NCBI GenBank assembly: GCA_022827195.1
Contig: JAJDTL010000042.1
Coordinates: forward strand, 1-50,112
Direction: 5' to 3'
Length of the DNA: 50,112 nt
Origin: Caldilineaceae bacterium
GTDB lineage: Bacteria; Chloroflexota; Anaerolineae; Caldilineales; Caldilineaceae
Positions 42,092-50,112 of this stretch are shown here, piece after piece. How positions within the stretch are numbered: the stretch's first letter is position 1; every line of letters starts with the position of its first letter. The position numbers and the translations under genes are program-made. The notes beneath the pieces are model-generated. The model did no database searches and had not been told where the DNA came from. It worked only from the letters and a program-made list of their open reading frames with translations.

Positions 42092-42787
42092 TTGCAGTCG
42101 AAAAGCCAAAACAGAAGATCGGATATCGACCTTCCCACACTGGCCGTCATAGGGGGCACAGGCGCGGAGGGATCGGGGCTTGCGCTACGATGGGCCGCCG
42201 CGGGTTATCCGGTCCTGATAGGCAGCCGCAGCCGCGACAAGGCGAAGGTGGCTGCCACCGAACTTTCCTCGCTGCTGCCCGGCGTCGGGTCAATCATAGG
42301 CGGGGATACCAACGCCGGCGCGGCCGAAGCGGCCGACGTGGTCATTCTCAGCGTCCCCTACGACTCCCAGAGCGGCATCATAGAGCAGATTCGAGCCGGC
42401 TGCCAGGGCAAAGCAGTGGTCAGCGTCGTCGTTCCGCTCAAGCCCCCGCGCGTGAGTCGCGTGTGGCGCCCGCCGGCGGGATCTGCAGCCGAAGAAGCAC
42501 AGTTGTTGCTGGGCGAAGGCGCGCGGCTGGTTGCGGCATTTCAGAACATCAGCGCCACACACCTGAAGGACCTGAACCACGCAGTCGACTGCGACATTCT
42601 GGTCACCGGGGACGATACAGCCGCGAAAGAGACAGCGATTGAACTGGCCCTGGCGGCAGGGATGCGGGGGATCGACGCCGGCCCTTTGGCCAATAGCGCG
42701 GTCAGCGAAGGATTGACCGCCGTCCTCATCGGCGTCAACATCCGCCACAAAGTCAAGGGCAGCGGAATACGAGTCACCGGCGTGTAG
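42092..42787 (+). CDS. npdG: F420-dependent NADP reductase-like protein
   Basis: A 231-residue oxidoreductase with the Fno/NpdG signature LAVIGGTGAEGSGLALRWAA, a GSRSRDKA loop suited to NADP phosphate, VILSVPYDSQ, AFQNISATHL and GLTAVLIGVN. These enzymes exchange hydride between NADP and the deazaflavin F420. Start is TTG at 42092 with GGAGG 6-7 nt upstream; no ATG occurs in the N-terminal region. The helicase follows after 14 bp. If it really uses F420, the organism should encode F420 synthesis; no such gene is in the window. Confidence 0.85.
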   Translation: MQSKSQNRRSDIDLPTLAVIGGTGAEGSGLALRWAAAGYPVLIGSRSRDKAKVAATELSSLLPGVGSIIGGDTNAGAAEAADVVILSVPYDSQSGIIEQIRAGCQGKAVVSVVVPLKPPRVSRVWRPPAGSAAEEAQLLLGEGARLVAAFQNISATHLKDLNHAVDCDILVTGDDTAAKETAIELALAAGMRGIDAGPLANSAVSEGLTAVLIGVNIRHKVKGSGIRVTGV

Positions 42788-42801
42788 ACACGGTTGAACG
42801 C

Positions 42802-45444
42802 ATGGGCATCGCCAAAGTTCTTGCCGAGTTGCGCCGTGACACCGGTTTCATGTCCAATGTCACCGCCTGGGAGACGCTGCCCGCCCGCCCCGGTTGCATG
42901 GCAGAGATACCGGCAAGACTGCACCCGGCGCTGACGAAGGCGCTGCTCAGTCGCGAGATCCAGAAGCTCTACAGTCATCAGGCTGAGGCAGTAGAGCGAA
43001 CTCTGCGGGGCGAAAGCGTCGCCGTCGTCACGCCAACCGCCAGCGGCAAGACGCTCTGCTACACGCTGCCGGTGCTGCACGCGCTGCTCAACGACCCCAA
43101 TTCGACCGCGCTCTACCTCTTCCCGACCAAAGCGCTTGCTCACGATCAGCTGGCAGAGATCGGTGAGTGGATCCAGGCCACTGACGGCGGCCTCCAGGTC
43201 GCGGCTTACGACGGCGATACGCCCAGCGCGCGGCGCGGCCCGATCCGCCGCAGTGCCAGGCTGATCTTCACCAATCCGGACATGCTGCACGCCGCCATCC
43301 TGCCCTATCATGGCAGTTGGGAGCGCATTCTGAGCGGTCTGCGGTACGTCGTCATCGACGAAATGCACGGCTATCGCGGTGTATTTGGCAGCCACGTGGC
43401 CAATGTCCTGCGCCGGCTGCGCCGCCTTGCCGCCCACTACGGTAGTTGTCCCCAATTCGTGCTAACCAGCGCAACGATCGCCAACCCCAAACAGCTGGCA
43501 GAGATTCTGACCGAGCAGCCTGTGCGGGTCATCGACCGTAACGGCGCGCCGCAGGGCGAAAAGCACATCATCCTGTATGCACCCCCCCTTTACGATCCGA
43601 TTCAGGGACTCCGCCGCAGCAGCGTCCTCGAAACGCAGGATCTTGCCACTCGTTTTCTGCAGGGCGGCCTGCAGACCATCATTTTCGGCCGCACACGGCT
43701 GACTGTCGAGCTGCTTCTGAGCTATGTGCGAGAACGACTTCAGGCTGTGGATAACGGCGGGTGGGAGCAGGGCGGCAGCACAGCCCGCAAGTCAGTGAGG
43801 GGTTATCGCGGCGGCTATCTGCCCCGCGAACGGCGGCAGATCGAAGCAGGATTGCGCGACGGGACGGTGCGCGGGGTGGTCGCAACCAACGCTTTGGAGC
43901 TGGGAATCGATATCGGCCAGCTGGAGGCGGCCCTGATCTGCGGCTATCCGGGCACGATCGCGGCCGCCTGGCAGCAATGGGGCCGGGTCGGCCGTACGAC
44001 CGAAGCTTCCGTAGCCGTGCTGGTGGCGACCGCCGGTGCGCTTGACCAGTACATTGTCAACCATCCCCAATTCCTGCTGCGCCGGTCGCCCGAACACGCT
44101 TTCGCCAACGCCGACAACCTGGCGCTGCTGACCGACCAGATTCGCTGCGCCGTTTTCGAGTTGCCGTTCGGCCAGGGGGAGTCGTTCGGAAACTCTCCCT
44201 TCACGGCAGAGGTCCTGAAACTCCTGGTTGAAGAGGCATCGGTACGGCGTTTCGGCAACCGCTTAATGTGGAGCGGCGATGGCTACCCGGCGCGCCAGTT
44301 TGGACTGCGCAGCCTGGGCGGCGAGCCAGTGGTCGTGCAAGCTGGCAATTCAGACGCAGCAGAGCCTGACGGACCTGCCCCGCGAAACGACCAGTTCACT
44401 GTCATTGGCGAAGTCGACGCGGCCAGCGCACCCTTCCAGGTTCACGAAGGGGCCGTCTATCTACACGAAGGCCGCAGCTATCTGGTTGAACGGCTGGACC
44501 TGGAATCAAGAGAGGCGTGGGTATGGCCGGCGGCAGTCGACTATTACACTGATGCCAACACGGAAAACGAGATCGAGGTGCTGTCAGTGCACGGGAGCCG
44601 GGCTTCCGGCGGTGCGCACTTGGGCCACGGAGAGCTCCTGGTGACCTCGCAGGTGACCCAATACCGCCGTGTCAAGCGCTTTACGCATGAAAACCTCGGC
44701 GTCCTGCCGCTCGATTATCCGCCCACCACTCTTGACACCGCCGGCTACTGGCTGGAGGTGACCGCGCAAGCGCAGCTGGAGTTGATGGAGGCGGACGACT
44801 GGCGCGACGCGCCCAACGACTACGGTCCCGATTGGCAGAAACAGCGTGCCAGGACACGCGCCAGGGACGGCTACCGGTGCGCCGAATGCGGCGCGCCCGA
44901 AGAGGGCAAACGCCAGCATGACGTACATCACCGCATCCCCTTCCGCGCCTTCGGATATATTCAAGGCTTGAACAGGAACGACCGGGAGGCCAATCGGCTT
45001 GACAATCTCGTGTTGCTCTGTCGACGCTGCCACCAGCGCTTGGAAATAGGCGTGCGCGCACGTACCGGTATGGACGGGGTGGCATACGCCCTCGGCAATC
45101 TGGCCCCGCTACATCTGATGTGCGACCGGCGGGACATCGACGTTGCCGTCATTCGGCATGAGGGTGAGACCGGTGCCGTATCATTCGGCCCGCAGGGCGA
45201 TTCCGCTCCGCGGATCTATATTTTCGAGCGCATTCCCGCGGGAATCGGCTTCAGCCTTCAACTGTACGAGCGCCACGATCTCATGATCGACGCGGCTGCT
45301 GACCTGATACAAGGCTGCGGCTGCCGCTACGGATGTCCCGCCTGTGTCGGTCCTGTGCTGCTGGTAGGGGAGGAGGAACGCCCCGTTCTGGAGAGCAAAA
45401 GGCTGGCGCTCGCTCTGCTCGCAGCTTTGGCCAGTGGGCGGTGA
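42802..45444 (+). CDS. MrfA/YprA-like DEAD-box helicase with inserted HNH nuclease domain
   Basis: An 880-residue superfamily-2 helicase. Motifs: TPTASGKT (Walker A), VVIDEMHGYRG (DEMH box), TSATIANP (motif III), and WQQWGRVGRT (motif VI). The C-terminal MrfA zinc domain has C839-x-C841-x3-C845-x2-C848 (CGCRYGCPAC) and CDRRDIDV before it. Unusually, residues about 672-748 hold a complete McrA-type HNH domain: C693-x2-C696, DVHH (H709, H710), N735, and C740-x2-C743-H744. MrfA relatives act in excision of mitomycin-type DNA lesions; the insert could add strand cleavage. It is 14 bp after the F420 reductase and convergent with rnhB. Confidence 0.9.
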   Translation: MGIAKVLAELRRDTGFMSNVTAWETLPARPGCMAEIPARLHPALTKALLSREIQKLYSHQAEAVERTLRGESVAVVTPTASGKTLCYTLPVLHALLNDPNSTALYLFPTKALAHDQLAEIGEWIQATDGGLQVAAYDGDTPSARRGPIRRSARLIFTNPDMLHAAILPYHGSWERILSGLRYVVIDEMHGYRGVFGSHVANVLRRLRRLAAHYGSCPQFVLTSATIANPKQLAEILTEQPVRVIDRNGAPQGEKHIILYAPPLYDPIQGLRRSSVLETQDLATRFLQGGLQTIIFGRTRLTVELLLSYVRERLQAVDNGGWEQGGSTARKSVRGYRGGYLPRERRQIEAGLRDGTVRGVVATNALELGIDIGQLEAALICGYPGTIAAAWQQWGRVGRTTEASVAVLVATAGALDQYIVNHPQFLLRRSPEHAFANADNLALLTDQIRCAVFELPFGQGESFGNSPFTAEVLKLLVEEASVRRFGNRLMWSGDGYPARQFGLRSLGGEPVVVQAGNSDAAEPDGPAPRNDQFTVIGEVDAASAPFQVHEGAVYLHEGRSYLVERLDLESREAWVWPAAVDYYTDANTENEIEVLSVHGSRASGGAHLGHGELLVTSQVTQYRRVKRFTHENLGVLPLDYPPTTLDTAGYWLEVTAQAQLELMEADDWRDAPNDYGPDWQKQRARTRARDGYRCAECGAPEEGKRQHDVHHRIPFRAFGYIQGLNRNDREANRLDNLVLLCRRCHQRLEIGVRARTGMDGVAYALGNLAPLHLMCDRRDIDVAVIRHEGETGAVSFGPQGDSAPRIYIFERIPAGIGFSLQLYERHDLMIDAAADLIQGCGCRYGCPACVGPVLLVGEEERPVLESKRLALALLAALASGR

Positions 45445-45451
45445 ATCGCGG

Positions 45452-46156
45452 TCAATAGGATTGCGGAGGCTGATCTTCGCCAAATAACCCGGCCTGGTGA
45501 CGCATCGGCGCGAAAGAGCGCCGGTGAACCGGACAAGGTCCGAACCGAGCGATAGCTTCAAGATGTGTTTGCACACCGTATCCCTTATGGCCGGCAAAGC
45601 CGTATTCCGGGTACGCAGTGTGAAGCTGGCGGAGCAGCCGATCGCGGTGGACCTTGGCCAGGATGGAAGCGGCGGCGATGGAGACGACGCGCTGGTCGCC
45701 CCTGGTGAAACTTTGCTGGGGAGTGTTCAGCGCCCTGAGCTGCACCCAATCAATAAGCAGGTGATCGGGCGGTGGGTCCAATGCCAGGACGGCCCGGTGC
45801 ATCGCCAGGCGCGTGGCGGGGGCGATGCCGATCGCGTCTATCTCGGCGGCAGACGCTTCACCCAGCTTCCAGTCGGCTGCCTGCGCCTGAATCTCCTCCG
45901 CCAGCCGCTCACGGCGCGACGGTGTAATCTGCTTGCTGTCGTGCACTGCGGCCCACACACCCTCCTGAGCACAATCGAACGGCAGGATGGCCGCGGCCGC
46001 GACAACCGGCCCGGCCAGAGCGCCGCGGCCGGCCTCATCCAGTCCGGCCAACCGTTCAAACCCGTCACCCCACAGTTGCCGCTCCTGAAGAAGGGTAGGG
46101 CAGGTGTGTCCGCGCGCACCGTCTGAAGCGGTAACCTCTTTTGTTCCGCCGTCCAT
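45452..46156 (-). CDS. rnhB: ribonuclease HII
   Basis: A 234-residue enzyme that removes ribonucleotides and RNA primers from DNA. The first catalytic pair is D40-E41 in LAGLDEAGRGALAGPVVAAA. The further Asp residues are in LLIDWVQ (HLLIDW) and in VSIAAASILAKVHRDRLL, and the tail GHKGYGVQTHLEAI is diagnostic. The ATG at 46156 lies 7 nt after the upstream stop, with GAGG very close to it; longer frames enter the neighbouring gene. The roughly 30 residues before the core are longer than in many RNase HII proteins. Confidence 0.93.
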   Translation of the reverse strand: MDGGTKEVTASDGARGHTCPTLLQERQLWGDGFERLAGLDEAGRGALAGPVVAAAAILPFDCAQEGVWAAVHDSKQITPSRRERLAEEIQAQAADWKLGEASAAEIDAIGIAPATRLAMHRAVLALDPPPDHLLIDWVQLRALNTPQQSFTRGDQRVVSIAAASILAKVHRDRLLRQLHTAYPEYGFAGHKGYGVQTHLEAIARFGPCPVHRRSFAPMRHQAGLFGEDQPPQSY

Positions 46157-46163
46157 TTCCTCG

Positions 46164-46889
46164 CTAAGTCCAGAGCAGTTCCACGTCCCGACGGGGTTGG
46201 AAGCCAAGGATTCGTTTTGCCTTCTCATTGCTGTACTTGCCATGCGGCATGTCGGCGAAGACGAAGAACACCTCGCAGCGGGAGGGCAGCGCGTCCAAGT
46301 CGATATCCAGGCCGAGGGTGAAGGCTTCCGCTGCGTTTTCCCAAGAGACAGCGTAGGGAACGCGCTTGTCGCCTAACCGGCTCGATCGGGGGTCCACGAA
46401 ATGACAGAAGAGATAGGTCTGCACGCTAATATCATGATGCAGCGTAAAGACTCGGCAGATTTCCTGGCCCATCGCCTTTGTAATGGCGTAGATGTAGGTG
46501 CCGGACTGCGGCGGTATATCCGGGCCGATGCCGAAATCGAAACACTCAGTAATATTCCTGCCCGCAACCGTAAGGTGGGGACCCGTGTTGATAACGCGCC
46601 GGATGCCATGCGTCACCGCGGCCTGCATCATGTTGTAACAGCCGCGTGTACTAACATCCCAGGCAATCTGACGGTCTCGGCGCAGAACGGAGAGATTGAC
46701 GATTGCGTCCATGCCCTCTGCTGCCTCAACGACGGCATCGAGGTCGGAGACATCCAATTGAAAAAAGTCACCGGGCAGCTCTTCCGCCGGCTCCTTGACG
46801 TCGGTGATTCGCAGCGAGTGTTTGTCCGCAAGTTCACGCGCAACATATGGACCCAACATTCCTGCACCGCCGAGAATGAGTATCTTCAT
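46164..46889 (-). CDS. NAD-dependent epimerase/dehydratase family protein
   Basis: A 241-residue short-chain dehydrogenase of the nucleotide-sugar epimerase type. It has G-G-A-G-M-L-G at the N-terminus, then VVEAAEGMDAIVNLSVL, INTGPHL, and Y-A-I-T-K as the catalytic YxxxK. It is shorter than full epimerases, with a reduced C-terminal substrate domain. Its ATG overlaps the stop of the upstream gene by 4 bp (ATGA), so the two are coupled and may form a complex. The substrate is unknown. Confidence 0.8.
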   Translation of the reverse strand: MKILILGGAGMLGPYVARELADKHSLRITDVKEPAEELPGDFFQLDVSDLDAVVEAAEGMDAIVNLSVLRRDRQIAWDVSTRGCYNMMQAAVTHGIRRVINTGPHLTVAGRNITECFDFGIGPDIPPQSGTYIYAITKAMGQEICRVFTLHHDISVQTYLFCHFVDPRSSRLGDKRVPYAVSWENAAEAFTLGLDIDLDALPSRCEVFFVFADMPHGKYSNEKAKRILGFQPRRDVELLWT

Positions 46890-47455
46890 CTTTCAATCTC
46901 CCCTACATGTGTAATCGCCCAATCCTCGACACTCGTTAGCGCGCTGTCGACCGCCTCAAAAACCGTTGCGTCCGACGCCTCTCCCAAGCGGAGAACGACA
47001 ACGCGCAGCTTGCGTTCACGAGCGAACTCGCGGCAGACCTGTTCGGCCAGATGCTTGCTGAGCGTAGGCGGCTGCGTGTGCGGAAGAGGCCGCCAGGTCT
47101 CGCTGACGCGGTATGCGGCGGGATAGTCTGCCATCAGTTCCAATGTACTCAGCAGAATCACCAGCGGAACGTCCTCTTCAGCCGCTGCCAGCAGCAGATT
47201 GTAGGTACAGCGGGTGGCGGCGTCGATCTGCGCGCTCACGTCCTCGCCCGCTAGCGGGTCGACGGCGTGAAGGATGACGTCCATGCCGCTGGTCAGCAAG
47301 TTCGTTGCACGATCGTGGCCTAGCGCGCACTGCACAAAGTTGTGAGCGCTGTTCACGGGCGCACGTTCGGTCAACCGGACCTCATGCTCCCGTGTCAGGT
47401 GGTCCGCCAGCGCGGCGCTGCGCTCTGACGCACCCGACGTTATCAGAATTTTCAT
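46886..47455 (-). CDS. short NAD(P)-binding epimerase-like protein
   Basis: A 189-residue protein starting MKILITSGASERSAALADHL, with MDVILHAVDPLAGEDV and VILLSTLELMADYPA at the positions of the SDR fold, followed by LSKHLAEQVCREF and VVVLRLGEASD. The glycine motif is degenerate (S-G-A-S-E-R) and the YxxxK is not clear: the Lys is in T-L-S-K. It could be a cofactor-binding partner of the next gene rather than an enzyme. Coupled to that gene by an ATGA overlap. Confidence 0.65.
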   Translation of the reverse strand: MKILITSGASERSAALADHLTREHEVRLTERAPVNSAHNFVQCALGHDRATNLLTSGMDVILHAVDPLAGEDVSAQIDAATRCTYNLLLAAAEEDVPLVILLSTLELMADYPAAYRVSETWRPLPHTQPPTLSKHLAEQVCREFARERKLRVVVLRLGEASDATVFEAVDSALTSVEDWAITHVGEIER

Positions 47456-47482
47456 CTCCTAGAGCTCCTCTGTCTTGCCAAA

Positions 47483-48268
47483 TTACGCGGACGCGCCCGA
47501 ATAGAAGCGAATCCCCACCCGCCAGAACCAGCGGGAAACGATCAACAAGGCCGCGGCCAGGGCCAACGACCCCCAAAGCGTGTTTGATGTTATCCGCCCG
47601 CTCAACGCGGAGGCGGGCACGGTGGTGGCAAAGGCGACCGGCACAAGGAAAGTCAGCACCGTGCGCAGCCAGGCTGGGTAAATGCTTATCGGCCAGCGGC
47701 CCGCCTGCCACATACTCTGGAAGATAACCTGGATGTTTTCGACTTTGACGAACCAGAAAGCACAGGTGCTGAGCATTAGCCAGAAGCTGTAGATGATCAA
47801 CCCCCCGCTCAACGCCGTCACACCGAAGGTAAGCGCCTCGGCCAGACCCAACTGCGCCCTCAGCCTGACCAGCGCGGTAAACAGTACCGGCAGGGCGATC
47901 AATACATCGGCCAGGCGCCACAGCTCCACCCGTTGGATGCTGACCAATACCTGCGAGTCGGCCGGTTTTGTTAACGTGAAATCGAGTGTACCCTGGCGCA
48001 CATCCTCCATGAACTTCACCATCGAGGGCCGGATCAGTGTGCGGATGAGTCCGCCGATGAGGAAGTATACCCCCAGCAGGGCCAGGATCTCCTCCGGCCG
48101 CCAACCGCCAAGGGTGTCAGTGTGGCTGAAGACGACGGCCAGCCCGCCCAAAGCCACGCTCAATTCCAGGATCGACTGGAGCAGATTGATCCAGAAATTG
48201 GCGCGGTATTCCAGCTCCCCCAGCGCTCCCAGGCGCAGATAAGTAGCAAATAGACGAATGTAGTACAT
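47483..48268 (-). CDS. ABC-2 type exporter permease (COG3694-like)
   Basis: A 261-residue inner-membrane protein with six predicted helices. It starts MYYIRLFATYLRLGALGELE and contains LGVYFLIGGLIRTLIRPSMV and DVRQGTLDFTLTKPADSQVL, the block typical of COG3694 permeases; YPAWLRTVLTFLVPVAFATT closes the fold. The ATG at 48268 is the family start, since the frame before it is not protein-like. It follows the partner permease by 44 bp. Such pairs with a COG4586 ATPase export unknown compounds. Confidence 0.87.
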   Translation of the reverse strand: MYYIRLFATYLRLGALGELEYRANFWINLLQSILELSVALGGLAVVFSHTDTLGGWRPEEILALLGVYFLIGGLIRTLIRPSMVKFMEDVRQGTLDFTLTKPADSQVLVSIQRVELWRLADVLIALPVLFTALVRLRAQLGLAEALTFGVTALSGGLIIYSFWLMLSTCAFWFVKVENIQVIFQSMWQAGRWPISIYPAWLRTVLTFLVPVAFATTVPASALSGRITSNTLWGSLALAAALLIVSRWFWRVGIRFYSGASA

Positions 48269-48312
48269 CCCAAAAATCCTATCAGCTGCGCAGTTTCTGC
48301 CGTGCCCGGCGC

Positions 48313-49116
48313 CTACGCGCCAAATGCCGCATAGCGACGGATGCCGGCGCGGTAGACGACTTGCATGACCAGGTAGCCAGCGACCAGCCAGAACAGCTGC
48401 GCGGCGATCCCGAGCCACAGTTCACCAGGCGTCAGCCGTCCCAGCAGTAACTCGACCGGAAAAGCCAGCATCCAGCGAAAGGGCAGGAAGTCGGCCACTC
48501 GCTGCAGGAACTGGGGAAACAGCTCAAGGGGGGCCAGCCGCCCGGCAAAGAAGAGAACGACGATAAAGTAGGCCTGATTGATGGCGTCGACACGGGTTGT
48601 CCAGAAGGCCAACATCGCCAGTGACCACTCCCAGAAGAAACGCATCAGGAAGGCCAGGAGCAAGACGGGCACAAATATGGCCAGCGTGCGCGCGTCCGGC
48701 TGCCAAGAGGCGTTGAAGAACCAGGCCAGTAAGGCTGCAGTCGGCGCCATCACGGTCAGAGTCAGGAACTTGTAGCCGATGTTGTCGGCGATGTCGCTGT
48801 GAATCGGATGGATAGGCTTCAGCAGCTGGGACGAGAACTGCCCCATGCGGATTCGAAAGTCATACTCCCACATAATCCAGGAAAAAGTTCCGTGCTCCAC
48901 CAGCATGATGGCGATAAAATAGACCACAAAGTCGTTGACGGCATAGCCGCCCACCGCGCCGCCCTGCTGCTGCGCAACCGTGCGCCAAACGACGAGATAC
49001 ATCACCGGCTCGATGATCCCGCCGAGCAGCCAGATGATCATGGCAATGCGATACTGGAACTGTACGACCAGCGCGGTGCGAAAATAGCCCCTGTAAATCG
49101 AATAAAAGGCAGTCAT
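48313..49116 (-). CDS. ABC-2 type exporter permease (COG4587-like)
   Basis: A 267-residue permease from the ATG at 49116 (MTAFYSIYRGYFRTALVVQF). It has IIWLLGGIIEPVMYLVVW, the segment MWEYDFRIRMGQFSSQLLKP with IHPIHSDIADN, and YFIVVLFFAGRLAPLELFPQ. This is the usual partner of the following gene. The ATPase gene that normally precedes it is not there; the IS66 element begins next to the start codon, so the native promoter and ribosome site may have been displaced. Confidence 0.87.
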   Translation of the reverse strand: MTAFYSIYRGYFRTALVVQFQYRIAMIIWLLGGIIEPVMYLVVWRTVAQQQGGAVGGYAVNDFVVYFIAIMLVEHGTFSWIMWEYDFRIRMGQFSSQLLKPIHPIHSDIADNIGYKFLTLTVMAPTAALLAWFFNASWQPDARTLAIFVPVLLLAFLMRFFWEWSLAMLAFWTTRVDAINQAYFIVVLFFAGRLAPLELFPQFLQRVADFLPFRWMLAFPVELLLGRLTPGELWLGIAAQLFWLVAGYLVMQVVYRAGIRRYAAFGA

Positions 49117-49117
49117 G

Positions 49118-50112
49118 GTAACTACTAAGCCTTTTCTCATGGATGTAGTAGAGTAAATGGTATGACTGATTGCATGAGACCAGGTCGTGAGCATATAGAG
49201 CAGCTATATCAAGAGAGCCTTGCGTTGATCCAGGCCTTGCGTCAGCAGGTGGCTGGGCTGCAGGAACAGATAGCTGCCCAGCAGGAGTTGATCCAGCAGT
49301 TGCAGGACCAACTGGCGAAAGACAGTCACAATAGCGGCAAGCCGCCCAGCAGCGATGGTCTGAAGAAAGGCAGACGCAAGAGTCTGCGTCAATCCGGCCA
49401 GCGGCCGCGAGGTGGACAACGCGGGCACAAAGGGCGCACCTTGCTGCAGGTGGCGGAGCCGGAGCATGTCGTCGTGCATGGGCTGGCGGGTTGCCCACAG
49501 TGCCAGACAGAGCTGACGGAGGTAACTGTTGAGGGTCATGTGAAACGGCAGGTATTCGACATACCACCGGCCAGCATCGAAGTGACAGAGCATCAGGTGG
49601 AGGTGAAGCAGTGTCCTGGCTGTGGTGTGTGCGTGAAGGGAGAATTTCCCTCCCACGTGACGCAACCGACGCAGTATGGTCCCCGTCTGAAAGCACTCGC
49701 CTGCTACCTGTACAGCCAACAGTTCATCCCCCTGGCGCGCATCAGAGAGTTGCTGACTGCGCTCTACGGTCATGCACCCTCGGAGCCGGCCATTCTCGCC
49801 GCCGTCCGCCAACTTGCCAGCCACACGCAAGCAAGCCTGGAACAGATTCGCCAACAACTGATCACTGCTCCTGTCGTCCATTTCGACGAGAGTGGCTTGC
49901 GTGTCGATGGTCTGTTGCGGTGGCTGCACGTGGCCAGCACCGAGAAACTGACCCACTACCACGTCCACGACAAACGGGGGCATGTCGGTATGCGAGTCGC
50001 AGGCATCTTGCCCCACTTCAAGGGCGTTGCCCTGCATGATTACTGGCGTTCCTACTTCAAGTTTCGAGACTGTCAGCATTGCCTTTGCAACGTCCATCAT
50101 CTGCGCGAACTG
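49118..50112 (+). mobile_element. left part of an IS66-family insertion sequence
   Basis: The element runs off the right edge. Its left boundary is inferred at GTAACTACTAAGCC (49118), because IS66-family ends typically begin GTAA and the permease ATG lies immediately outside. The other end and the 8-bp target duplication cannot be seen. Confidence 0.55.
49162..50112 (+). CDS. tnpC: IS66 family transposase (3' end outside window)
   Basis: 317 codons without a stop. The N-terminal leucine-zipper-like coiled coil (QALRQQVAGLQEQIAAQQEL) is followed by the IS66 hallmark KDSHNSGKPPSSDGLKKGRR, a zinc finger (CPQC ... CPGCGVC), FDIPPASIEVTEHQVE, and the DDE core: first Asp near residue 242 in HFDESGLRVDG, second near 293 in LHDYWRSYFKF. 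The distal Glu lies beyond the edge. ATG at 49162 or 49174 are both possible starts. The frame is intact, so the element may be active. Confidence 0.93.
   Translation, partial: MTDCMRPGREHIEQLYQESLALIQALRQQVAGLQEQIAAQQELIQQLQDQLAKDSHNSGKPPSSDGLKKGRRKSLRQSGQRPRGGQRGHKGRTLLQVAEPEHVVVHGLAGCPQCQTELTEVTVEGHVKRQVFDIPPASIEVTEHQVEVKQCPGCGVCVKGEFPSHVTQPTQYGPRLKALACYLYSQQFIPLARIRELLTALYGHAPSEPAILAAVRQLASHTQASLEQIRQQLITAPVVHFDESGLRVDGLLRWLHVASTEKLTHYHVHDKRGHVGMRVAGILPHFKGVALHDYWRSYFKFRDCQHCLCNVHHLREL

Noticed and set aside
42092..46156. A defence island around the helicase-HNH gene
   Set aside because: The neighbours are an F420 reductase and RNase HII; no methyltransferase, toxin or other defence partner is present, so repair is as likely as defence.
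48799..49128. Plus-strand frame before the IS66 transposase as an IS66 accessory gene
   Set aside because: It is antisense to the ABC permease and has no TnpA/TnpB similarity.
49204..50100. Minus-strand open frame at the right end
   Set aside because: It is the complement of the IS66 transposase, whose zinc-finger and DDE motifs are unmistakable on the plus strand.
1..50112. tRNA, rRNA or riboswitch genes
   Set aside because: No cloverleaf with recognisable T-loop GGTTCGANTCC, no rRNA segment and no known riboswitch core was seen by eye; a covariance-model scan would settle it.

Overview
The window looks like a piece of a high-GC chromosome from an uncultured Chloroflexota bacterium, most like the Caldilinea/Anaerolineae side. 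The evidence is indirect: a nickel superoxide dismutase with its SodX protease, lipoproteins with an acidic or Pro/Thr-rich linker after the signal, an F420-dependent NADP reductase-like gene, an MrfA-type helicase, and many Gfo/Idh/MocA and phytanoyl-CoA dioxygenase-like enzymes. No rRNA, tRNA or CRISPR array was recognised. Both ends are insertion sequences that run off the window: an ISAs1-type element on the left and an IS66-type element on the right.

Layout. 1-1.7 kb is an accessory patch: the ISAs1 end, a gene cut at its 5' end by that element, degenerate 80-bp repeats, a 10-bp-phased palindromic array, and a small phage-like gene. 1.7-10.6 kb is a co-directional catabolic cluster with very strongly C-ending codons: four Gfo/Idh/MocA oxidoreductases, two PhyH-family proteins (one with its iron-binding Asp replaced by Gly), an alpha/beta hydrolase, two GNAT acetyltransferases and a frameshifted nucleotidyltransferase. 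It probably oxidises and cleaves a modified sugar, polyol or similar small molecule. 10.7-23.2 kb is on the minus strand: a FadN/FadA beta-oxidation pair split by a 3.3-kb plant-type leucine-rich-repeat gene (40 repeats), then a TSUP transporter, two aminotransferases and adenine deaminase. Ribokinase is divergent from adenine deaminase, which suggests nucleoside salvage.

24.3-32.9 kb holds an M20 hydrolase, a DUF1232 protein, a helicase-associated protein without an ATPase, an oligopeptide-type ABC importer (binding protein and two permeases, no ATPases) and the sodN-sodX pair. 33.0-47.5 kb is mixed: a COG3375 acetyltransferase translationally coupled to a TrmA-like methyltransferase that has lost its catalytic motifs, a secreted LysM protein with an internal duplication, a C-terminally truncated glycosyltransferase, an epimerase, an SsnA-like amidohydrolase, an F420 reductase, an MrfA-like helicase with an inserted HNH nuclease domain, RNase HII and two short nucleotide-sugar epimerase-like proteins. 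47.5-49.1 kb encodes two ABC-2 permeases whose ATPase is not in view; the IS66 element starts next to the first permease start codon.

The observations most worth following are the HNH insertion in the MrfA-like helicase, the catalytically degenerate TrmA relative, the HxG dioxygenase in the oxidoreductase cluster, and the LRR gene lodged between fadN and fadA.
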